Shown here: in pieces, positions 8,240-15,893 of the stretch
Numbering within the stretch: the stretch's first letter is position 1
How the letters are laid out: each line of letters starts with the position of its first letter
Origin: CALGFI01 sp036374435
GTDB lineage: Bacteria; Actinomycetota; UBA4738; HRBIN12
DNA: 39,492 nucleotides
Direction of reading: 5' to 3'
NCBI GenBank assembly: GCA_036374435.1
Contig: DASUTU010000111.1
Location: 1 to 39,492, forward strand
Notes under the pieces: generated by a model
Told to the model about the DNA's origin: nothing
The model's input: only the letters and a program-made list of their open reading frames with translations
Databases searched by the model: none
Position numbers and translations under genes: made by a program

Positions 8240-8253
8240 GTTCGGGACCGAAC
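8240..8253. other. short inverted repeat in the leader of the ligase gene
   Basis: GTTCGGGACCGAAC is a perfect 6-bp inverted repeat around GA, 18 nt upstream of the ATG at 8222. A TATCCT hexamer on the minus strand (8268-8273) is a possible -10 element just upstream. It could be a small leader hairpin or an operator. Confidence 0.25.
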
Positions 8254-8327
8254 GAGCCTGCGTGGCGAGGATAGACCCTTCCGTCCGGGTCGGGGGCTCC
8301 CGCACCACGTCTGCCGCACGGACCGCG

Positions 8328-8744
8328 TCAGGTCTCGAGACGCGGAAGAAGCGCCGTGACCGAGCCCTCCTCGCCGAGGTTCCGGGTGTAGGCGAATACC
8401 GCGCCGGCCTCGTCGGCGGCCGGCCCCACGTTCCCCAGCAGGCCTCGGGTCGGCCCCTGACCGGCCCGCCAGACGTCGTCGGCCTCCCAGTCGCCCGCCC
8501 CGCGGACCGTGACCGCCACGTAGTCGCCGGGCGGGATCGACGGCGGCTCCTCATTGGGCTCGACGGTCATGTTCGACACGTTGAGCACCAGGTTCCCGAG
8601 CTCGTTCCCGCGCCCGAGGCCGATCACGATCATCTCGCCGAGCATCCGCAGGAACGGCTCGTCCTCCGTGTCGGCCTCCCACAGGAGCGGCGGCCGCTCG
8701 ACGCGCAGGAACGCGTGCGCTCGGAGGTAGCCGCCGAGCTCCAC
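8328..8744 (-). CDS. conserved-looking protein of unknown function
   Basis: I do not recognise this 138-residue protein. It is soluble, acidic and lacks a signal peptide; one central hydrophobic stretch (MLGEMIVIGLGRGNELGNLVLNVSNM) looks like core beta-strand rather than a membrane segment. It starts with GTG 3 nt after the stop of the upstream FAH-family gene, so the two are co-transcribed and probably translationally coupled. Codon use and position support a real gene. A role as an accessory domain to the FAH enzyme is plausible but unproven. Confidence 0.7.
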   Translation of the reverse strand: MELGGYLRAHAFLRVERPPLLWEADTEDEPFLRMLGEMIVIGLGRGNELGNLVLNVSNMTVEPNEEPPSIPPGDYVAVTVRGAGDWEADDVWRAGQGPTRGLLGNVGPAADEAGAVFAYTRNLGEEGSVTALLPRLET

Positions 8745-8747
8745 AGG

Positions 8748-9593
8748 TCAGTCCCGGCGGGGCGGGCGGATCCCCCGGAACTCCCAGTCGCCGCCGAACG
8801 CGGTCGAGATCACCTCTTCGGACTCACTCGGTTGCGCACCCACGTGGTTGCGGACGGGCGTGTCTCCCTCGACCACGGTGTTCCGCAACGTGCCGAGGCC
8901 CTCCACCTCGACCTCGACCACGTCGCCGGGCTCGACCGGGCGAGAGCCGGCCGGGGTGCCCGAGAGGATGACGTCGCCGGGCACCAGCGTGATGGTGCGC
9001 GCAAGGTCGGCGACCAGGTACGACATGTCCCACACCATCTCGTCGGTCGAACCGTCCTGGCGCACCTCGCCGTTCACGAGCGTCCGGATGCGCTTGCCGC
9101 GGAAGTCCCAGTCGTCCACGAGCCCCGGGCCGAGCGGGCAGAGGGAGTCGGAGCCCTTCACCCGGAGCATCGAGCCGGCGTCCGTGTCGCGGAAGTCGTG
9201 CAAGCCGAAGTCGTTCGCGATGGTGTACCCGGCGATGTAACGCTCGGTCTCGTCGGGAGCGACGTGACGGCACTCGCGGCCGATCACGATGGCGATCTCC
9301 CCCTCGTAGTTCAGGTACCGGCAGCCGGGCGGGCGGATCACCTCGCCGCCGTGCCCGTTCAGGGCGCTGACCGGCTTGTGGAAATACGTCGGGGCCGGCG
9401 GGAGCTTGGCGAGGAACTCCTCGACCCGGCTCTCGTAGTTCAGGTGGATGCAGACGATCTTCGTCGGCTCGACCGGCGGCAGATGGAGCGCCGCCTCGAG
9501 CCCGACCCGCCGGCCGTCCTCGGTCACGAGCTCGTCGCCGTCGCGGACGACGGGAGTTCCCACGCCGTCGAGCAGGATCCGTCGCGTCTCCAT
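8748..9593 (-). CDS. fumarylacetoacetate hydrolase (FAH)-family protein
   Basis: The 281-residue product has the FAH-fold signature: NYEGEIAIVIGRE (metal-binding E-x-E), ANDFGLHDFR, KGSDSLCPLGPG and PGDVILSGTPAGSRPVEPGDVVEVEVEGLG. Related enzymes (HpcE/HpcG, acylpyruvases, 2-keto-3-deoxy sugar acid dehydratases) hydrolyse, isomerise or decarboxylate beta-diketo acids using Mg or Mn. The N-terminal 60 residues are shorter than in two-domain HpcE. The ATG start has no Shine-Dalgarno sequence and lies 8 nt from a -10-like hexamer shared with the divergent decarboxylase gene, which suggests a leaderless mRNA. A second FAH-family gene (13173) has a different C-terminus, so the two are not recent duplicates. 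Confidence 0.88.
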   Translation of the reverse strand: METRRILLDGVGTPVVRDGDELVTEDGRRVGLEAALHLPPVEPTKIVCIHLNYESRVEEFLAKLPPAPTYFHKPVSALNGHGGEVIRPPGCRYLNYEGEIAIVIGRECRHVAPDETERYIAGYTIANDFGLHDFRDTDAGSMLRVKGSDSLCPLGPGLVDDWDFRGKRIRTLVNGEVRQDGSTDEMVWDMSYLVADLARTITLVPGDVILSGTPAGSRPVEPGDVVEVEVEGLGTLRNTVVEGDTPVRNHVGAQPSESEEVISTAFGGDWEFRGIRPPRRD

Positions 9594-9600
9594 GGGTCGG

Positions 9601-9607
9601 TAGTATC
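9601..9607. promoter_or_regulatory. shared bidirectional -10 element in a 19-nt divergent gap
   Basis: The whole space between the divergent FAH gene (ATG at 9593) and decarboxylase gene (GTG at 9613) is 19 nt. TAGTAT on the plus strand ends 6 nt before the GTG; on the minus strand the same bases read GATACT and end 8 nt before the ATG. Neither start has a Shine-Dalgarno sequence. Any -35 elements must lie inside the opposite coding regions. Confidence 0.5.
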
Positions 9608-9612
9608 CATCC

Positions 9613-10401
9613 GTGGGGGAGTTGAGGGGGTTCGTGCCGCCGCTGACGCCCGAGGGGCGCTCCTCGGTGGTGCCGGGCCCGCCGTGGCACTACTCGGGCG
9701 ACCTGCTGACGATCGAGTACCGGGCGGCACCCGGGTCGGTCGCGCGATGGCTCCCCGCCGGGGTGGAGCCGTACGGGGAGGACCCCGACGCCGTCGCCGT
9801 CGTCTTAGCGGACTGGCAGTCCTGCTCGGACTCGCTCGATGAGCTGCTGGACCCGGTGCGGGCCCAGTACAAGGAGGCCTTCGTCGTGGTGCGGTGCCGG
9901 TACCGGGGCGAGGACTACTCGCGATGCGTCGCGATCTGGGTGGACAAAGACTTCGCGATGGTGCGCGGCTGGCATCAGGGATACCCGAAGAAGCTCGGTT
10001 CGATCTGGATCACGAAGCCCGTCGGGCACGGACGCGCCGGGCCGCGGCTGGAGCCGGGTGGACGGTTCGGCGCGAGCGTCGCGGTGCACGACCGGCGGAT
10101 CATCGAGGCGCGCTTCACCATCACGGGCCCGTCCGAGTCCAACGGCGCGGTCAACTCGCTGCCGATGCTCCACACCCGCTACTTCCCGAGCATCGAGGAG
10201 GACGCTCCACCCTCGATGGACGAGCTCGTGACGATGAAGAGCTACGACTGGGAGGGGTCGCAGATCTGGACCGGGGAGGCCGAGTTGTCCTTCGGAGCCT
10301 CGCCGGTCGAGGAGCTGGAGAGCCTGGCCCCGGTCGAGATGCTCGCGGGGTACTGGCGCAGCGTCGGCGTGAGCTGGGGCATCGGCACCCGGTTGGCATG
10401 A
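9613..10401 (+). CDS. acetoacetate decarboxylase (ADC)-family protein
   Basis: The 262-residue length fits the ADC family. The motif GWHQGYPKKLGSI contains the lysine pair that in characterised ADC forms the Schiff base, and FGASVAVHDRRIIEARF plus the C-terminal beta-barrel pattern also fit. Classical members decarboxylate acetoacetate to acetone; many actinobacterial relatives instead act as aldolase-dehydratases or have unknown substrates. The GTG start lies 6 nt after TAGTAT (leaderless). The stop overlaps the next gene by ATGA. Its divergent partner is an FAH-family enzyme, which also handles beta-keto acids, so a shared pathway is plausible. Confidence 0.85.
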   Translation: MGELRGFVPPLTPEGRSSVVPGPPWHYSGDLLTIEYRAAPGSVARWLPAGVEPYGEDPDAVAVVLADWQSCSDSLDELLDPVRAQYKEAFVVVRCRYRGEDYSRCVAIWVDKDFAMVRGWHQGYPKKLGSIWITKPVGHGRAGPRLEPGGRFGASVAVHDRRIIEARFTITGPSESNGAVNSLPMLHTRYFPSIEEDAPPSMDELVTMKSYDWEGSQIWTGEAELSFGASPVEELESLAPVEMLAGYWRSVGVSWGIGTRLA

Positions 10402-10937
10402 CCGAGGGTCCGGACGCCGCCGGCGTTCTCATCGCGGGCCTGTTCGGCACAGGCAAGTCGACGATCGCCGAAGAGATCGCGACCAGACTCGAGCACGCCG
10501 AGCTGGCGTACGCGGCCATCGACCTCGACTGGTTGTCCTGGTTCGGCACCGCTCGCATCGATCCACATCGGGATACCAGCGTGTTCCTGGCGAACCTGTC
10601 CGCGGTGGTGACGAACTACCTCGCCGCGGGGGTGCGGTACTTCGTGCTGGCCGGCTCGATCGGCGATCCGGGTGAGCTGTACGAGCTCCGGGCCGCCGTG
10701 CCGTTCCCGGTCACGGTGATCGAGCTGGAGGCGCCGTGGGAGGTCGTCGAGCGCCGCCTGGGGTCCTCGCCTACGGCGGGACGTCTGGACGATCTCGAAG
10801 AGGTGCGGCGCCAGCTCGAGACGGGGGGAACGGCGACGGCCGCCGATGCCGTCGTGGACGCCGATCGTTCGGTGGCCGACGTGGCAACGGCTGCGCTCGC
10901 CGTGCTCGGGTGGATGGATGGAGCCCCGGCGTCGTGA
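10398..10937 (+). CDS. P-loop NTPase, small kinase-like protein
   Basis: The 179-residue protein has a Walker A motif GLFGTGKST at about residues 13-21 and a likely Walker-B-type segment (YAAIDLDWLSWFG). A lid-like region near residue 120 (EVVERRLGSSP) resembles adenylate or shikimate kinase-type folds. The phosphate acceptor is unknown; antibiotic or metabolite kinases of this size exist. The ATG overlaps the stop of the decarboxylase gene by 4 nt, and its own stop overlaps the next start, so it belongs to a tightly coupled three-gene operon. Confidence 0.78.
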   Translation: MTEGPDAAGVLIAGLFGTGKSTIAEEIATRLEHAELAYAAIDLDWLSWFGTARIDPHRDTSVFLANLSAVVTNYLAAGVRYFVLAGSIGDPGELYELRAAVPFPVTVIELEAPWEVVERRLGSSPTAGRLDDLEEVRRQLETGGTATAADAVVDADRSVADVATAALAVLGWMDGAPAS

Positions 10938-12151
10938 CCGGGGTTCGCCGGATCGACCTCGTCACCGCCCGCCGGATGGCCATCGAGGCGCAGCGGTTGA
11001 GCGGCCCGATGCGGCGGTCGTCGCCGGCGGCTCTCCTCGAGGTCATGCGACAGATCCGGTGCGTCCAGCTCGATCCGATCTCGGTGGTCGCGCGGAGCCC
11101 GCTGTTGGTGCTGCGTTCGCGCCTGGCCGGGTTCCGGCCCGCCCATCTGGACCGGCTGCTCTATGGCGACCGTTCGTTGTTCGAGTACTGGGCGCACGCA
11201 GCGTCCATCGTCCTGACAGAGGACTACCCGATACACCGGTACCGGATGCGGACGTGGCCGGGCACCCGTCCGTGGGCCGATCGCACACGCGAGTGGCTCA
11301 GGACCAACGACAAGCTCCGCCGCTCGATCCTGTCCGATTTGCGCCGCCGCGGGCCCCTGCGGATCCGGGACCTGACGGATCACGCCGTCGAGAGCTGGGT
11401 CTCGAGCGGCTGGACGCGGGATCGGAACGTCGACCAGATGGTCCGGTTCCTGTGGGTCATGGGGAAGGTCATGGTCGCGGACCGCAACGGCCTCGAGAAA
11501 TGGTGGAACCTGTCCGAGCGCGTGCTCCCGCCGGACGTTCGCGGCGGTCGGGCGCTCAGTGCCGTCGAGGTGACGCGGCGCGCCGCTCAGCGGTCGCTCC
11601 GCGGCCTCGGCGTGGCCACGGCTGCGCAAATCAAGGGGCACTTCACGGTGGATCGGTACCCCGAACTGCCCCGCGTGCTCGCCGAGCTCGAGCGCACCGG
11701 AACGATCGAGCGGGTCGAGGTCGTGCGCGACGGCGCCGTGCTTCCCGGTCCTTGGTTCGTCCACGTCGAGGATCTGCCGCTGCTCGAGCGAATCGAACGC
11801 GGCTCGTGGCGGCCCAGGACGACGCTGCTGTCGCCGTTCGACAACCTGATCCACGACCGGAGGCGGTCGCTCACGCTCTTCGACCTGGACTACCGGATGG
11901 AGATCTACGTCCCGAAGGCGAAGCGGCGGTTCGGCTACTACGCGATGCCGTTGCTGCACGGGGACCGCTTCGTGGCACGCGTCGATCCGGCGGTGGACCG
12001 CGAGGGTGGCCGCCTCGTGGTGAACGCCGTCCACCCGGAGGACGGGGCTCGCCCCGACCGCGGCCTGGGCCCGGTCGTCGCCGACGCGATCAACGAGCTC
12101 GCCGCGTGGGCGGGGGCGAGCTCCGTCGAGGTCTCGGGCCGCCCGTGTTGA
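10934..12151 (+). CDS. winged-helix DNA glycosylase of the AlkX/YcaQ (HTH_42) family
   Basis: The 405-residue product matches the winged-helix HTH_42 family. The catalytic Q-x-D motif of the AlkX/YcaQ branch is present as Gln45-Leu-Asp47 in CVQLDPISVVARSPLLVLRSRL; AlkZ proteins have Q-x-Q instead. The C-terminal half holds LLSPFDNLIHDRRRSLTLFDLDYRMEIYVPKAKRRFGYYAMPLL, the beta-barrel and winged-helix core of the family. Characterised members excise bulky alkylated bases or open interstrand crosslinks. The GTG start overlaps the kinase stop (GTGA). The protein looks complete although another gene fragment begins at its last codons. Confidence 0.88.
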   Translation: MTGVRRIDLVTARRMAIEAQRLSGPMRRSSPAALLEVMRQIRCVQLDPISVVARSPLLVLRSRLAGFRPAHLDRLLYGDRSLFEYWAHAASIVLTEDYPIHRYRMRTWPGTRPWADRTREWLRTNDKLRRSILSDLRRRGPLRIRDLTDHAVESWVSSGWTRDRNVDQMVRFLWVMGKVMVADRNGLEKWWNLSERVLPPDVRGGRALSAVEVTRRAAQRSLRGLGVATAAQIKGHFTVDRYPELPRVLAELERTGTIERVEVVRDGAVLPGPWFVHVEDLPLLERIERGSWRPRTTLLSPFDNLIHDRRRSLTLFDLDYRMEIYVPKAKRRFGYYAMPLLHGDRFVARVDPAVDREGGRLVVNAVHPEDGARPDRGLGPVVADAINELAAWAGASSVEVSGRPC

Positions 12152-13125
12152 CGTGTGACGTCGGCGACCTGGTCGCGGGCGGCGCCACGTTGTTCACGAT
12201 CACGGTGGACGTCGCCCCCGACGTCGTCTACAGCGCCGGTGGGCCGACCACGATCACCAACACGGTGTCCGTCGACGGGGTGGGCAACGAGGCGAACCCG
12301 GCTGACAACTCGGACTCGGAGGACACGATGGTCGTGGCCGAGGCCGATCTGGAGATCGTGAGCTTCGACGCCGTGGACCCGCCCGCGGAGCTGCTGATCG
12401 GGGAGCCGACCGACGTCACGCTCCGCAAGGTGATCACCAACAACGGTCCGTCGGCGCCGATGGACGTCGAGCTCACGAAGACCGCGTCGGCGGACGCCGG
12501 AGCGACCGTGAGCCCCACGATGTCGGTGTCGATCGAGACGGCTCTCGGGCTGAACGAGGAGCGCACGGTCGACGAGGTCTTCACGATCGAGTGTGAGGAG
12601 CCGGGGGCACATACCTTCACTATTGCGAACGAGATCCAGCCGCCGGATCCGCTCGACACCGATCCCAACCAGGCCAACAACACCGCCGAGGAGGAGCTCA
12701 CGGTCGAGTGCGTGGTCCCGGTGGCGATCAACATCAAACCGGGGAGCTTCCCCAACTCGATCAACCTGAAATCGAACGCCGTGATCCCGGTTGCGGTGTT
12801 GACGACGGACGCCGGCGAGTACGGGCTCTCCATCGCCTTCGACGCCACGACGATCCTCCCGCTCACGGTTCGGTTCGGTCCCGAGGCGGTCGTGAACGCC
12901 GGCGGCGGGGCTCCCGAGGCCCACGGCCGGGGCCACCTCGAGGACGCCTTCGAGCTCGACGAGGTGACCCTGGACGGGGACCTCGACATGGTCCTGCACT
13001 TCCGGACGAAACAGACCGGGATCACGGCACTGGACGCCGAGGCGTGCGTGAAGGGCCAGTTCGAGGATCCGGGGGGCACGTTCGTGTTCTTCGGATGTGA
13101 CGTGATCCGGATCGTCCCCGCCTGA
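12145..13125 (+). CDS. 5'-truncated surface-protein fragment with DUF11/CARDB-like domains
   Basis: The open frame (326 residues from a nominal GTG) begins inside what looks like the second half of a DUF11-type domain (TCDVGDLVAGGATLFTITVDV ... NPADNSDSEDT), continues with a CARDB-like domain (ITNNGPSAPMDVELTK ... DPNQANNTAEEE) and ends with a domain starting VAINIKPGSFPNSINLK and ending CDVIRIVPA, which recurs in secreted bacterial proteins. Members of this group are long, exported and begin with a signal peptide; none is present and there is no promoter or ribosome-binding site, because the preceding 1.2 kb is the glycosylase gene. It is most likely the relic or misassembled end of a larger gene. 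Confidence 0.6.
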   Translation: MLTCDVGDLVAGGATLFTITVDVAPDVVYSAGGPTTITNTVSVDGVGNEANPADNSDSEDTMVVAEADLEIVSFDAVDPPAELLIGEPTDVTLRKVITNNGPSAPMDVELTKTASADAGATVSPTMSVSIETALGLNEERTVDEVFTIECEEPGAHTFTIANEIQPPDPLDTDPNQANNTAEEELTVECVVPVAINIKPGSFPNSINLKSNAVIPVAVLTTDAGEYGLSIAFDATTILPLTVRFGPEAVVNAGGGAPEAHGRGHLEDAFELDEVTLDGDLDMVLHFRTKQTGITALDAEACVKGQFEDPGGTFVFFGCDVIRIVPA

Positions 13126-13158
13126 CGTTCGGGCCGGGTCGGGCGCGTGGGGCTGCGG

Positions 13159-13164
13159 TAGCCT
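13159..13164 (+). promoter_or_regulatory. -10 element (TAGCCT) of the FAH-gltX operon
   Basis: TAGCCT ends 8 nt before the ATG at 13173 and no Shine-Dalgarno sequence precedes the start, fitting a leaderless transcript. Confidence 0.45.
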
Positions 13165-13172
13165 GCCCTCCC

Positions 13173-13940
13173 ATGCGCCTGGTCCGGTTCCGCTTCGGCG
13201 ATCGCATCGCCACCGGTGCGGCCGATTTCGACTCGGACACGATCCGGGTGCTCGAGGGAACCTTCTTCGAAGATCCGATCCCGACCGGCGAGGAGGTCCC
13301 GTTCGACGACGTCCGCCTGTTGGCGCCTGTCCTGCCGTCGAAGCTCGTGTGCGTCGGCCGGAACTATGCCGCCCACGCCGCCGAGTGGGGGATGGATGTG
13401 CCCGAGGAGCCGCTGCTGTTCCTCAAACCCTCTACCGCCGTGATCGGCCCGCACGACCCGATCCGCCTGTTGCCGATCAGCAAACGCATCGACTACGAGG
13501 GCGAGCTCGCGGTGGTGATCGGGGCCCTGGCGAAGAACGTGCCGGCCGAGGAGGCGTACCGGGTCATCCTCGGGTACACGTGCGCGAACGACATCACCCT
13601 GCGCGACCTCCAGCACACGAAGGACCAGTGGGCGAGGGCGAAGGGGTTCGACGGCTCGTGCCCGCTCGGTCCGTGGATCGAGACCGACCTCGACCCGACC
13701 GACGTGCGGGTCGAGACCCGGCTGAACGGCGAGGTCCGCCAGGCCGCCCAGACCTCCGACCTGGCGTTCGGCGTGGCCACGCTCGTCGAATACATCACGT
13801 CGTTCATGACGCTGCTGCCCGGCGACGTCATCCTCACCGGGACGCCGGAGGGGGTCGGTCCGCTCGCGCCCGGCGACGTGGTCGAGGTCGAGGTGGACGG
13901 CGTCGGCACGCTCGCGAACCCGGTGGAGGCCGGGTCGTGA
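13173..13940 (+). CDS. FAH-family hydrolase/isomerase upstream of gltX
   Basis: The 255-residue product has the complete FAH core: VCVGRNYAAHAAEWG, FLKPSTAVIGP, IDYEGELAVVIG (metal E-x-E), YTCANDITLRDLQ, KGFDGSCPLGPWI and PGDVILTGTPEGVGPLAPGDVVEVEVDGVG. A gene of this type directly upstream of gltX is a known actinobacterial arrangement (Mycobacterium tuberculosis has the pair Rv2993c-gltS). Proposed activities include acylpyruvase, oxaloacetate decarboxylase or homoprotocatechuate-pathway isomerase; the sequence does not decide among them. Its stop overlaps the gltX GTG by 4 nt, so translation is coupled. Confidence 0.9.
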   Translation: MRLVRFRFGDRIATGAADFDSDTIRVLEGTFFEDPIPTGEEVPFDDVRLLAPVLPSKLVCVGRNYAAHAAEWGMDVPEEPLLFLKPSTAVIGPHDPIRLLPISKRIDYEGELAVVIGALAKNVPAEEAYRVILGYTCANDITLRDLQHTKDQWARAKGFDGSCPLGPWIETDLDPTDVRVETRLNGEVRQAAQTSDLAFGVATLVEYITSFMTLLPGDVILTGTPEGVGPLAPGDVVEVEVDGVGTLANPVEAGS

Positions 13941-15355
13941 CCGAGGTCCGGACTCGGTTCGCGCCGGCGCCGTCTGGGTCGCTGCACGTCGGGAACGCGC
14001 GGACGGGCCTGTTCTCGTGGGCGCACGCACGGCACCACGGCAGCGCGTTCATCCTGCGGATCGAGGACACCGACGCCAGCCGGGTGACCGAGGAGGCCGT
14101 GCACGGCGTGATGGACTCGCTCCGGTGGCTCGGCATCGACTGGGACGAGGGGCCGGACGTGGGCGGCCCGCACGCGCCGTACCGGCAGTCGCAGCGACTC
14201 GACCTGTATCGGGAGACGACCGAGAGGCTGCTCTCGCAGGGTGACGCGTACCCGTGTTACTGCACCGAGGCCGAGCTCGAGGAACGGCGGAGGAGCGCGA
14301 TGGCCCGGGGCGAGCCCCCGCCGAACGATCGCTGCCGCGACCTCACCGCGGGGGAGCGGGCGGCGTTCGAGGCCGAGGGGCGGCCGCACGCGGTTCGGTT
14401 CCGCATGCCCGAGCGGGAGTGGGTGACGAACGACCTGGTGAAGGGCGAGGTGCGGTGGGCGCCGGGCCACCTGAAGGACTTCGTCCTGCTGCGCTCGGAC
14501 GGGACGCCGGTGTTCCTGCTCGCGGTGGCGGTGGACGACCTGGTGATGGGCGTGACGCACGTCATCCGCGGCGACGACCTGCTCGACAGCGCGCCGCGCA
14601 ACGCCGCGGTGATCCAGGCGCTCGGCGGCACGCCGCCTGAGTACGCGCACGTGCCGCAGGTCATGGGCGCCGACGGCAAGCCGCTGTCCAAGCGACACGG
14701 ATCGACGAGCGTGGAGGCGTTCCGCGAGCAGGGGTTCCTGCCCGAGGCGCTGATGAACTACCTCGCGCTGCTCGGCTGGTCGAAAGACGCCGAGACGACC
14801 TTCCTGTCGAGGGACGAGCTGATCGAGGCGTTCGACGTCTCACGGGTCTCGAAGAACCCCGCGCGGTTCGACGTCGACAAGCTCGAGTGGATGAACAACC
14901 ACTACATCCAGCGCCTCGATGACGACGACCTCGCAGCGCGATGCCTGCACTTCCTCTCGGTGGCCGGCCTCTCTCCGGAGCCCGGGACGCTCCGAGCGGC
15001 CATGCCGATCGTGAAGGAGCGGATGAAACACCTGACCGAGTCGGTCGGCCTCCTGCGGTTCCTGTTCTCGGACGACGTCGAGCCCGACGAACGGGCGACG
15101 GCCGAGATCGCGAAGGCGCCAGAGGGCTACCTGAAGGCGGTCGCCGACGCGCTCGCCGAGCTCGAGCCGTGGACGACCGAGGCCATCCACGCCCGTTTGG
15201 ACGAGGTCGCCGGGGCGTTCGAGCTCAACCGCCGGAAGGGATTCGCCCCGGTCCGAGCCGCGACGACCGGCTCGACGATCTCCCCGCCGCTGCCCGAATC
15301 GCTCGAGCTCCTCGGCCGCGACCGAACGGTCGATCGACTGCAGGGGCTCGGCTGA
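13937..15355 (+). CDS. gltX: glutamyl-tRNA synthetase
   Basis: The 472-residue product is a complete class I glutamyl-tRNA synthetase. The HIGH-type motif is PSGSLHVGNARTG at the N-terminus, followed by ILRIEDTD; the KMSKS-type loop is KPLSKRHGS at about residues 251-259. The C-terminal helical anticodon-binding domain ends KGFAPVRAATTGSTISPPLPESLELLGRDRT. It charges tRNA-Glu, and in bacteria without GlnRS also tRNA-Gln for the GatCAB route; the sequence alone does not tell which. A GTG start overlaps the upstream FAH gene. No tRNA gene follows. Confidence 0.97.
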   Translation: MTEVRTRFAPAPSGSLHVGNARTGLFSWAHARHHGSAFILRIEDTDASRVTEEAVHGVMDSLRWLGIDWDEGPDVGGPHAPYRQSQRLDLYRETTERLLSQGDAYPCYCTEAELEERRRSAMARGEPPPNDRCRDLTAGERAAFEAEGRPHAVRFRMPEREWVTNDLVKGEVRWAPGHLKDFVLLRSDGTPVFLLAVAVDDLVMGVTHVIRGDDLLDSAPRNAAVIQALGGTPPEYAHVPQVMGADGKPLSKRHGSTSVEAFREQGFLPEALMNYLALLGWSKDAETTFLSRDELIEAFDVSRVSKNPARFDVDKLEWMNNHYIQRLDDDDLAARCLHFLSVAGLSPEPGTLRAAMPIVKERMKHLTESVGLLRFLFSDDVEPDERATAEIAKAPEGYLKAVADALAELEPWTTEAIHARLDEVAGAFELNRRKGFAPVRAATTGSTISPPLPESLELLGRDRTVDRLQGLG

Positions 15356-15653
15356 ATTACTCGAGACCGACTTGTCACCGCGCGTGTCAAGTGCACGTCA
15401 GACCGATGGGCCGAAGACGTGGCTCGCTCCTCGACGAGGAATCGCTGCCGAAGCGATCCGGTTCCCGCACCGACCATGGCTGGCTCCTGGAGGTATCCCA
15501 GAGCTCGGCCGGTCATCGGCCGCGACGCCGCGGTTGGGTGAACTTGCCGAAGGGATCGAGCGGGCCCCCAACGAGACGACCACAAGGGTGGGTCGGTGCG
15601 CTCGACCCGACGTGATCCAGATCCTTCAACGTTCCCTGCCCGTTCGGCAGAAA
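15356..15653. other. roughly 300-nt stretch without a supportable gene
   Basis: Several frames are open here, as expected at this GC content, but none gives a protein with recognisable features or a convincing start. I looked for tRNA T-loops (expected near gltX), RNase P, tmRNA and SRP signatures and saw none. GC-rich inverted repeats are present, for example GGGTCG/CGACCC around 15590-15607, so a structured RNA or gltX 3' region cannot be excluded. Confidence 0.4.
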
Positions 15654-15673
15654 GCCCATGGGCCGATCGGCCC
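15654..15673. other. overlapping perfect palindromes just upstream of a -35 element
   Basis: GCCCATGGGC (15654-15663) overlaps GGGCCGATCGGCCC (15660-15673); both are perfect palindromes. The second ends exactly where the TTGACG -35-like hexamer begins, an expected position for an operator or activator site. Confidence 0.35.
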
Positions 15674-15701
15674 TTGACGAGATGGGCTACGTGGTTACGT
15701 T
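15674..15701 (+). promoter_or_regulatory. promoter TTGACG-N16-TACGTT
   Basis: A good -35 (TTGACG, 15674-15679) and -10 (TACGTT, 15696-15701) separated by 16 nt. It would start transcription near 15708, a few bases before the GTG of the small membrane protein. Confidence 0.5.
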
Positions 15702-15715
15702 GGACAGGATCGGAG

Positions 15716-15880
15716 GTGCGCAATGCTGGCCTCGCAGCCGCTCTTGGCGGATCGATGGTGGTGATAGCTGCCGTGGCATGGTGGCTCCGACGTCGTGGCC
15801 GCGAACTCGACGACGCGGAAGAAGACAAGCAGTTCGAGCCGCCGCTCGTGACCGGGCAGTACCCGGGGGGGAACCTGTGA
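15716..15880 (+). CDS. small single-pass membrane protein
   Basis: The 54-residue product starts VRNAGLAAALGGSMVVIAAVAW: one transmembrane segment at about residues 4-22, then an Arg-rich stop-transfer (WLRRRGRELDD) and an acidic cytoplasmic tail ending QYPGGNL. The GTG directly follows GGAG and lies just downstream of a good promoter; an alternative ATG at 15755 would cut the membrane segment. It is too short for family assignment. The placement behind a promoter with palindromic upstream elements supports it being expressed. Confidence 0.5.
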   Translation: MRNAGLAAALGGSMVVIAAVAWWLRRRGRELDDAEEDKQFEPPLVTGQYPGGNL

Positions 15881-15893
15881 AGCGGCGAGCGAC

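Noticed and set aside
8748..13940. recent duplication of the two FAH-family genes
   Set aside because: They share only family-wide motifs and differ in length, N-terminus and C-terminus.
15372..15677. 101-codon open frame after gltX
   Set aside because: No start context, no recognisable feature and frames this long are common here by chance.
15356..15715. tRNA or other known RNA gene after gltX
   Set aside because: No GTTCRANNC T-loop with matching acceptor stem, and no RNase P, tmRNA or SRP signature could be found by eye.
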